Positions 1 through 5,023 of a stretch of DNA of 5,871 nucleotides are shown piece after piece. This DNA comes from Pirellulales bacterium (GTDB lineage: Bacteria; Planctomycetota; Planctomycetia; Pirellulales; Thermoguttaceae), in contig JAUWWA010000136.1 of the NCBI GenBank assembly GCA_030617125.1, positions 1-5,871 on the forward strand, read 5' to 3'. The notes under the pieces were generated by a model. That model was not told the origin of the DNA. It did no database searches and was given only the letters and a program-made list of their open reading frames with translations. A program made the translations under genes and the position numbers. The first letter of the stretch is position 1, and every line of letters begins with the position of its first letter.

Positions 1-500
1 GCCAGGGAGCCGACGCCGAACCCGATCGCGAACTCTGGCAGGGCGGCTACTGCTCAAAGGCCATGATCGGGGCCTGGATCCTCGGCGGGTTGGTCACGCT
101 CGTGCTATTGATCCTGGGGGTCTATTACCCGAAACAGTGGCTTTGGATAGCGATTGTCGTCGTGGTGTTGGGCCTGTGGACCTACCAGTGGCTCAAACTG
201 TTCTACCGCCGGCTGAACGTCCGCTACACCTTGACGACCCAGCGCTTCATGCACGAAAGCGGCATTCTTCGCCGCGTGACCGACCGCATCGAAGTGATCG
301 ACATGGACGACATCACTGTCGACCAAAAGGTTCTCGAGCGGCTCCTCGGCGTTGGCACTATCACGATCACCTCCAGCGACGCGACGCACCCGGAACTGAT
401 CATGCCGGGCATCGAGAACGTCAAGCAGGTGGCCGGCATCATCGACGATACCCGGCGCAAGGAACGCCATCGCCGGGGATTGCACATTGAAAGCATCTGA
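1..500 (+). CDS. Membrane-anchored bacterial PH-domain (bPH2/DUF304-like) protein, 5'-truncated by window edge
   Basis: The reading frame is open from base 3 to the TGA at 498-500 and has no stop before the edge, so the gene starts outside the window. An ATG at 63 exists, but the upstream codons read like protein (E-L-W-Q-G-G-Y-C-S-K-A-M, bases 30-65). This resembles the 'E-x-L-W-x-G-x-Y' lead-in of bacterial PH proteins, so the ATG is probably internal. Two hydrophobic segments follow (about bases 63-130 and 135-200: I-G-A-W-I-L-G-G... and W-L-W-I-A-I-V-V-V-V...), then a soluble domain. That domain has the bPH2 pattern: Y-T-L-T-T-Q-R, a G-I-L-R-R turn, then R-L-L-G-V-G-T-I-T-I. The family forms small beta-barrel domains held at the membrane; its exact role is mostly unknown. 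A basic tail (R-R-K-E-R-H-R-R) ends the protein. It converges on tsaB with a 27-bp gap and no visible terminator hairpin. Family assignment is good; specific function is unknown. Confidence 0.8.
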   Translation, partial: QGADAEPDRELWQGGYCSKAMIGAWILGGLVTLVLLILGVYYPKQWLWIAIVVVVLGLWTYQWLKLFYRRLNVRYTLTTQRFMHESGILRRVTDRIEVIDMDDITVDQKVLERLLGVGTITITSSDATHPELIMPGIENVKQVAGIIDDTRRKERHRRGLHIESI

Positions 501-527
501 CGTTGCTTTCCTCGGTTGGGCACCGTG

Positions 528-1211
528 TCAACGGTTCCGCTTCTCCCATTTTTCCTCGGCCGCGCTGCGACGCGAGTAGCGGGGCACCAGCTTCCAAAGG
601 TCGTCGCGGCGGCCGGAAGCATACTCCCGCGCCGCGATTCGGGCAACCGTCGACGCCCGCGGCGGCCAGTATCGCGGGTCGAGCACGGTCACGCGGTCCG
701 GCACACAGTCGGCCAGTTTGTAAAGCACCGGGCCGGTGATGACCGCGCCGCTGTCAAGGGCATCGAGCCAGGCATCGGCGGCGACGAGCTCGGCTACCGT
801 GATCGGCTCGAACCAACCGCGCTTCCCCCGCCGGAACGATCGGGCGACGACCTCGCCGCGCTGCGCGTCGACCGCCACGTTGATCGTTTCGACGTCCTCC
901 GGGGCGCCTGCGGCGATGGTCTCGAGCGTATCGACGCCCAACACGTCGGCACCAGCCGCATAGGCGAACACTTTTGTCGCCGTCACACCTATCCGCAAGC
1001 CGGTAAACGAGCCCGGACCGATGGTGACGGCCACCAGGTCGACCTCGTCGCTTCGCCACTGGACCTGCTCAAGCAGCATCCGCAACGTGGGCGCGAGGGA
1101 CTGGGCGCTCCGTTGCTTTGGATTTAACTCCAATTCGGCCAACACCTTACCCTCGCAAAGCGCGGCAACGCCGCCGATTCTTTCAGTCGTTTCCAAGGCC
1201 AGTACTCGCAC
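528..1211 (-). CDS. tsaB: TsaB, tRNA threonylcarbamoyladenosine (t6A37) biosynthesis partner protein
   Basis: This 227-residue protein is a normal length for TsaB. TsaB is the ASKHA-fold partner that dimerises with TsaD and, with TsaE, transfers threonylcarbamoyl from threonylcarbamoyl-AMP to A37 of ANN-decoding tRNAs in the cytoplasm. Visible marks are the N-terminal L-E-T-T (residues 6-9, family L-A-x-D/E-T-S/T), the signature G-P-G-S-F-T-G-L-R-I-G (65-75), V-D-A-Q-R-G-E-V (about 113-120) and a C-terminal P-R-Y-S-R-R-S-A-A-E-E-K matching the family's P-x-Y-x-R-x-S-x-A-E-E ending. As expected for TsaB, the two-histidine metal site of TsaD is absent. The start is a GTG (complement of 1209-1211); the upstream ATG (complement of 1223-1225) is out of frame. 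A GGGTGGTG stretch just upstream is at best a weak ribosome binding site. The gene is divergent from the phosphoesterase gene and convergent with the PH-domain gene. Confidence 0.93.
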   Translation of the reverse strand: MRVLALETTERIGGVAALCEGKVLAELELNPKQRSAQSLAPTLRMLLEQVQWRSDEVDLVAVTIGPGSFTGLRIGVTATKVFAYAAGADVLGVDTLETIAAGAPEDVETINVAVDAQRGEVVARSFRRGKRGWFEPITVAELVAADAWLDALDSGAVITGPVLYKLADCVPDRVTVLDPRYWPPRASTVARIAAREYASGRRDDLWKLVPRYSRRSAAEEKWEKRNR

Positions 1212-1454
1212 GATACACCACCCATACGAGGGAAACGGGCAGCGGACACGCGCGGCCTACCGCTCAAGCCGCCATTACACAGGAGCCACCCGCTGATCCC
1301 TTACCTAGCTTGTCGCCAAGGCCCGGAATGCACAAGGGCATCTCTACTTGACCCCGTCATGCCGCGACCATAGACTACCGTAGAGAGCCTTTGGACGGTT
1401 CCTTGCCTCGCACATCCTTCGCTGCATGCCGTAGACGCATGAAAGTCTGATCGC
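1212..1454. other. Divergent intergenic region between tsaB and the phosphoesterase gene
   Basis: These 243 bases separate two genes pointing away from each other, so promoters for both should lie here. Short ORFs crossing it on either strand have no recognisable protein pattern. A right-facing promoter candidate is listed separately. For tsaB, the best left-facing -10 I can see is TGTAAT (complement of 1274-1279), with no convincing -35 at the right distance. No riboswitch, tRNA or strong hairpin is evident. Confidence 0.6.
1348..1376 (+). promoter_or_regulatory. Candidate sigma70-type promoter for the phosphoesterase-yidC unit
   Basis: TTGACC at 1348-1353 matches the -35 consensus TTGACA at 5 of 6 positions. 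After a 17-bp spacer, TAGACT at 1371-1376 matches TATAAT at 4 of 6. A start near 1383 would give a leader of about 70 nt before the GTG at 1455. A 7-bp inverted repeat (TCTCTAC 1341-1347, GTAGAGA 1380-1386) brackets the two boxes and could be an operator, although such a match is not rare by chance. Planctomycete promoters are poorly defined, so this is only a pattern match. Confidence 0.35.
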
Positions 1455-2204
1455 GTGAAACGAGCTCTCATCAGCGATATCCACAGCAACCTCGAGAGCC
1501 TCGAGGCCGCGCTGGCCGACATCCGGGAACAAGGGATTACCGAGGTTCTCTGCCTCGGCGACCTCGTCGGCTATGGTCCCAACCCGTGCGAGGTCATCGA
1601 CGCAGCCATGCAGTGCCCGGTTTGCCTGCTGGGCAACCACGACCAAGGCGCCCTGTTCGACCCGGAGGGCTTCAATTCCGGGGCGGAGCGGGCGATTTTT
1701 TGGACCCGAAATCAACTGGAGAACTCCGAGGGAAGCACCACCGTACGCGATCGACGTTGGGATTTCCTCGGCGAGTTGCCCCGAAATTACCAAGAAGGCG
1801 AGTTGCTGTTCGTCCACGGTTCCGCGCGCAACCCGTTGAACGAGTACGTTTTTCCCGAGGACATCTACAACAAGCGTAAGCTGGAGAAGATTTTTGCTCT
1901 GATCCGGCGCCATGCCTTCCAGGGGCATACGCACGTGCCGGGGGTCTTTACCGAGGACTTCGAGTTCTTCTCGCCCGAGGAAATCAACCACGAGTACCAC
2001 CTTGGCGAAAAGAAGACGATGATCAACATCGGTTCGGTCGGTCAGCCCCGCGACGGCGACCCGAGGGCGTGCTACGTGGTGCTGGAAGACGACGTGGTCC
2101 GCTTTCGTCGCGTGGAGTACGACTTCGAGACCACGATCGAGAAGATCTACGAGGTGCCGGACTTGGACAATTTCCTCGGCGACCGGCTTCGCGACGGTCG
2201 CTAG
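1455..2204 (+). CDS. Calcineurin-like metallophosphoesterase (YfcE/MPP family)
   Basis: This 249-residue protein carries the full set of metal-ligand motifs of the metallophosphoesterase superfamily: D-I-H (D8, H10), G-D-L-V-G-Y-G-P (D36), G-N-H-D (N61, H62), a lone histidine in F-V-H-G-S (H121) and G-H-T-H (H158, H160). [10 protein letters not shown] near residue 195 is typical of the YfcE-like subgroup. Such proteins hydrolyse phosphoesters with two metal ions, usually in the cytoplasm; no signal peptide is seen here. The substrate cannot be told from sequence; cyclic nucleotides, nucleotides or protein phosphates are all possible. The start must be the GTG at 1455, because an in-frame TGA lies at 1440-1442 and no other start codon falls between; the protein then begins directly with the beta strand leading to D-x-H. 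No clear Shine-Dalgarno is present. The stop lies 36 bp before yidC on the same strand, so co-transcription is likely. Confidence 0.9.
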   Translation: MKRALISDIHSNLESLEAALADIREQGITEVLCLGDLVGYGPNPCEVIDAAMQCPVCLLGNHDQGALFDPEGFNSGAERAIFWTRNQLENSEGSTTVRDRRWDFLGELPRNYQEGELLFVHGSARNPLNEYVFPEDIYNKRKLEKIFALIRRHAFQGHTHVPGVFTEDFEFFSPEEINHEYHLGEKKTMINIGSVGQPRDGDPRACYVVLEDDVVRFRRVEYDFETTIEKIYEVPDLDNFLGDRLRDGR

Positions 2205-2240
2205 CGTCTTCCCACCCCCCACGAGCAAGGCATTTCACCC

Positions 2241-4904
2241 ATGGAACGGCGTTTCGTCCTCTTTGTTGTGCTCTCGTTCGCCATCCTGTTGGGGTATTCC
2301 GCGCTGATGTCGCGGCTAAACCCACCTCCAAAAATCCCACCTAGGCTCCCCAAAGTCGCCGACCGCCGCGCCGCCGGCAAGGAGGGCCCCGGGCCGAAGG
2401 AGGAACCCGGCAAGCCGCCCGGCGTCGTCAAACCCGGCGAAGGCCCCGAAGAACCGGCCGAAGGGCCCGGCGAGGCGCCGCAACCCGTCGCCAAGCAGCC
2501 GGCGATTCCCCGGCAGTGGGTCTCGCTCGGCTCGGCCGATCCCACGGATTCCTATCGCATGTGGGTGACGCTGTCGAACAAGGGCGCGGCGGTGGAGCGA
2601 ATTGAACTTAACGGCCCCCGCTACCACGAGTTGGACGTACGAAGCGGCTACCTGGGTTCGGTAGTGATGGACGCGGCGCTGTTCGACGCCACCAGCAGGG
2701 GAAAGGGTTGCCCGGTGCAGATCGTCGGCCCCGGCACGCCTGCCGCGAAGGCCGGGCTGAAAGTTGGCGACCTGATCGTCGCGCTCGACGAGACACCGAT
2801 CACCAGCTTCAAACAGTTCCGCGCCGCGATGGCGAAAACGAAGCCGAAGCGCGAAGTGAAGCTTACCGTCTTGCGCGGCGGTAAGAAACTGGGGTTGACG
2901 GCCAAGCTTCGCCGCAATCCGTTGCAGTTGATCCGGCCCGAGGGAACCGATCCGCGTTCGTTCCTGCTCACGCTCGACCGTATCGGCCACGAGACGCTCG
3001 AAGACCAGCGCAAGCGGGATGTCTGCATCTGGCGAATCGCGAACGATCTTGGCGTCCACGAGTCCGATGTGAGCGCCTTGGACATATCCAATCTGGATAG
3101 GGAGGCGGGCAGATTGCAGGTTCCGGCAAAGGGCGAGAACGCAGAGCGTTGGGCCCATCTGACCGACGCAATCATGGATGCCGTGATGGCGTGGCTGAGT
3201 GTCCGCGGCAACGAGGCGGGCCCCTTGTTCTATTCGGTGTCGATCGAAGGGACCCGGCACCGTCTTTCCCCGGAACGTATTGATGCGATCCTCTATCAAT
3301 TCCGCGACGAGGCCCGGCAACAGCGGGCGCCGGAACTCTTCCTCGAACTCGACGGCGTGGAGCTTCGCACCGGCAATTGGAAGGTGGTCAAGGCCGGCAT
3401 CGACGAGGCCGCCTTCCGCCGCGTGCTGCCGAAGTGGGGGTTGGAGATTACCAAAACCTATCGCTTGGCCAAGGTCCCGCGCGAGAAAGCGGGCAACCGC
3501 GATTGCAAGGCGTACCACCTCTTGCTCGACGTGAAGATTCGCAACATCTCCGGCGAGACGCGCAAGGTGGCGTATCAATTGGACGGCCCGACCGGGCTGC
3601 CGGTCGAGGGAGTCTGGTACGCCAACAAGGTGAGTCGCACTTGGAGTGCGGCAGGGCTGCGCGACGTCGTCGCTTCGTTCGACCACGCGGTCCCGATCAC
3701 CGTCAATTGCCCGAAGATCGCCAAGGGGAAGCTCGACCCGCCCTGGCGGGACCAGTCGCTGACGTTCATCGGGGTCGATGCCCAATACTTTTCGGCCATG
3801 ATGATCCCGCAGAAGGAAGACCCGGCCGAGATCTGGCTGGCCCAGTCGCAGCCACTGCGCGTCGGGCCCGTCAACGAGAAATTGTTGAAAACAACCAACA
3901 CGTCGTGCCGCATGATCAGCCAATCGCAGGAACTCGCGCCCGACGCCCAGTTGACGCATCGGTACATGATCTTCGCGGGCCCGAAGGCGAAGAAGCTGTT
4001 GGCGCACTACGGCCTGGGCGAGCTGATCTACTACGGCTGGCAGTGGTACGCCTGGTTGGCCGTCGGCTTGAGCCATATCTTGCACGTGGTCTACGCCGTC
4101 GTGCACAACTACGGGGTGGCGATCATCCTGCTGACGATCCTGGTCCGCGGCTGCATGTTCCCCTTGAGCTTCAAACAGGCCGCCGGCATGCAGAAGATGC
4201 AGCAGTTGCAGCCCGAGATCAAGAAGATTCAGGAGAAGTATAAGAACGACATGGAGGGCCGGGGCAAGGCTCAGCAGGAGTTGTTCCGCAAACACAACTA
4301 CAATCCGTTGAGCGGTTGCCTGGTGCTGTTCATTCAGTTGCCCATCTTCATCGCGCTGTACCGGTCGCTGATAGTCGACATCGAGTTGCGCCAAGCGCCG
4401 CTGATCGCGCAGAGCGTTCGCTGGTGCTCGAACCTAGCCGCCCCCGACATGCTGTACCACTGGACCTGGATGCCGGACATGATCAAGGGCGGCGTGGGGC
4501 TGTTGGGCCTGGGACCCTATCTGAACATCCTGCCCATCTTGACTATCGGACTGTTCATCGCGCAGCAGAAGATGTTCATGCCGCCGCCGACCGATGAGCA
4601 AACCGCCATCCAACAGAAGATGATGAAGTTCATGATGATTTTCATGGGCTTCATCTTCTTCAAGGTGGCCAGCGGGTTGTGCATCTACTTCATCGCGTCG
4701 AGTTTGTGGGGGCTGGCCGAGCGACAATTCCTGCCGAAACACAAGCCGGCAAAATCAGGCGAGAAGATCGAGTCGCGCGCCGACGCGAAGGCGAAGGTCC
4801 GAGCCCAAGCCGCCGCCGAGACCAAGGCGAAGGCGCGGCAACCGGCCGCCGGCCGCGACGGCGCCGCCGCACGCCGGAAGAAGAAAACCCGGCAAAAGCG
4901 GTAG
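2241..4904 (+). CDS. yidC: YidC/Oxa1-family membrane protein insertase with PDZ and integrase-like inserts in its periplasmic domain
   Basis: YidC inserts and folds inner-membrane proteins, alone or with SecYEG. Order in this 887-residue protein: TM1 (about 6-24); Pro/Gly/Glu/Lys-rich linker (28-92); first part of the periplasmic P1 beta domain (93-150); PDZ domain (152-225); more P1 (226-256); a block resembling a tyrosine recombinase core (257-361); rest of P1 (362-580) with G-N-W-K-V-V, I-T-K-T-Y-R-L and Q-L-D-G-P-T-G-L-P; then the conserved Oxa1 core. The core has Y-Y-G-W-x-W-Y (597-603), TM2 ending in the functional arginine (V-R-G-C-M-F-P-L, R636), a charged cytoplasmic hairpin (641-685), N-P-L-S-G-C...I-Q-L-P-I-F-I-A-L-Y (688-707), E-L-R-Q-A-P (715-720) and S-G-L-C-I-Y-F (811-817). 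The Lys/Arg/Ala tail (833-887) is probably ribosome-contacting. E. coli YidC is about 550 residues; the excess here is linker, PDZ, insert and tail. The ATG at 2241 is preceded by a weak AAGG 10 nt away and puts TM1 at the right place. Confidence 0.95.
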   Translation: MERRFVLFVVLSFAILLGYSALMSRLNPPPKIPPRLPKVADRRAAGKEGPGPKEEPGKPPGVVKPGEGPEEPAEGPGEAPQPVAKQPAIPRQWVSLGSADPTDSYRMWVTLSNKGAAVERIELNGPRYHELDVRSGYLGSVVMDAALFDATSRGKGCPVQIVGPGTPAAKAGLKVGDLIVALDETPITSFKQFRAAMAKTKPKREVKLTVLRGGKKLGLTAKLRRNPLQLIRPEGTDPRSFLLTLDRIGHETLEDQRKRDVCIWRIANDLGVHESDVSALDISNLDREAGRLQVPAKGENAERWAHLTDAIMDAVMAWLSVRGNEAGPLFYSVSIEGTRHRLSPERIDAILYQFRDEARQQRAPELFLELDGVELRTGNWKVVKAGIDEAAFRRVLPKWGLEITKTYRLAKVPREKAGNRDCKAYHLLLDVKIRNISGETRKVAYQLDGPTGLPVEGVWYANKVSRTWSAAGLRDVVASFDHAVPITVNCPKIAKGKLDPPWRDQSLTFIGVDAQYFSAMMIPQKEDPAEIWLAQSQPLRVGPVNEKLLKTTNTSCRMISQSQELAPDAQLTHRYMIFAGPKAKKLLAHYGLGELIYYGWQWYAWLAVGLSHILHVVYAVVHNYGVAIILLTILVRGCMFPLSFKQAAGMQKMQQLQPEIKKIQEKYKNDMEGRGKAQQELFRKHNYNPLSGCLVLFIQLPIFIALYRSLIVDIELRQAPLIAQSVRWCSNLAAPDMLYHWTWMPDMIKGGVGLLGLGPYLNILPILTIGLFIAQQKMFMPPPTDEQTAIQQKMMKFMMIFMGFIFFKVASGLCIYFIASSLWGLAERQFLPKHKPAKSGEKIESRADAKAKVRAQAAAETKAKARQPAAGRDGAAARRKKKTRQKR
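2694..2915 (+). other. PDZ domain within YidC periplasmic region
   Basis: YidC residues 152-225 read as a PDZ domain: a first strand (C-P-V-Q-I-V), G-P-G-T-P-A-A-K-A-G-L-K-V-G-D-L-I-V-A-L-D (163-183, the classic P-A-x-x-A-G-L-x-x-G-D-x-I core), P-I-T-S-F-K-Q-F-R-A-A-M as helix B, and V-K-L-T-V-L-R-G-G-K as the late strand. It is topologically periplasmic, after TM1. PDZ domains of this type usually bind protein C-termini or exposed hydrophobic ends. The likely inference is a substrate-recognition or quality-control module attached to the insertase. Confidence 0.85.
3009..3323 (+). other. Tyrosine-recombinase-like insert in the YidC P1 domain
   Basis: YidC residues 257-361 do not resemble YidC. 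They follow the tyrosine recombinase catalytic-domain pattern in order: R-D-x-x-I (259-263), D-L-G-V-x-x-S-D-V-x-A-L-D (269-281, family L-G-L-R-x-x-E-L-x-x-L-x), L-D-R-E-A-G-R-L-Q-V-P-A-K-G (285-298, family beta2-beta3 hairpin with G-K-G), a helix A-I-M-D-A-V-M-A-W-L (310-319), V-R-G-N-E-A-G-P-L-F (321-330) and R-L-S-P-E-R-I-D-A-I-L (341-351). The first catalytic arginine is replaced by H273 or E274; the hairpin lysine K297 is kept. The H-x-x-R box, second histidine and tyrosine are missing, so recombinase activity is not expected. Codons ATA, AGG, AGA, GCA and GTT cluster at 3082-3140. By hand count, 3001-3300 is about 59% G+C and 2701-3000 about 64%. The assignment is by eye; no search was run. 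Confidence 0.65.
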
Positions 4905-5023
4905 GCAGTGGATAGTGGATAGAACACAGAGGGCGGCTGCCACCAAGCATTCATCACTCATCATTCCCCAAATCCCTAAATCCCCAACTCCCTAAATCCC
5001 TAAATCCCTAGTCCCCCACCTCC
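4905..5023. other. Low-complexity spacer between yidC and mnmE
   Basis: This 119-bp gap holds no gene. It starts with a duplicated heptamer GTGGATA (4908-4914 and 4915-4921). A stretch of CAT/TCA-like triplets follows at 4948-4966, and then the 8-bp tandem repeat listed separately. No terminator hairpin better than a 3-bp stem (GGC...GCC, 4932-4941) is visible. Its composition is far more A+T-rich than the flanking genes. Confidence 0.7.
4966..5011. repeat. Tandem repeat of CCCTAAAT, nearly six 8-bp units
   Basis: Read in 8-bp steps from 4966 the units are CCCCAAAT, CCCTAAAT, CCCCAACT, CCCTAAAT, CCCTAAAT and a partial CCCTAG. Three of the five full units are exact and the other two differ at one or two positions. 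The other strand reads ATTTAGGG. The array ends 12 bp before the mnmE start codon, and its last TAG (5009-5011) is the in-frame stop that limits how far upstream mnmE could begin. Confidence 0.85.

Noticed and set aside
63..65. ATG at 63 as the true start of the PH-domain gene
   Set aside because: The frame is open to the window edge, and the upstream residues (E-L-W-Q-G-G-Y) match the usual lead-in of the family, so this methionine is most likely internal.
516..1127. 203-codon plus-strand frame opposite tsaB
   Set aside because: tsaB is identified by several signature motifs on the minus strand. The plus-strand product is Arg/Gly/Pro-rich shadow sequence.
1344..2228. 294-codon minus-strand frame opposite the metallophosphoesterase
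   Set aside because: The plus strand carries all metallophosphoesterase metal motifs. The antisense translation shows no family pattern.
3009..3323. Intein in YidC
   Set aside because: The block does not begin with Cys or Ser, does not end in His-Asn followed by Cys/Ser/Thr, and at 105 residues is shorter than a typical mini-intein. Its motifs fit a recombinase core instead.
3009..3323. Assembly chimera joining yidC to an integrase gene
   Set aside because: The frame is open through both junctions, YidC sequence resumes correctly afterwards, and the block ends mid-domain. A random misjoin would rarely keep frame twice. Read coverage would settle it.
2316..4394. 692-codon open frame on the minus strand across most of yidC
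   Set aside because: It is antisense to a clearly recognised yidC and has no recognisable motifs. Long open antisense frames are common in GC-rich coding sequence.
4932..4941. Rho-independent terminator after yidC
   Set aside because: The only hairpin is a 3-bp GGC/GCC stem with no following T run.
4966..5011. CRISPR array or true telomere
   Set aside because: The units are 8 bp and back to back without spacers, and the array lies between two housekeeping genes with sequence continuing on both sides.
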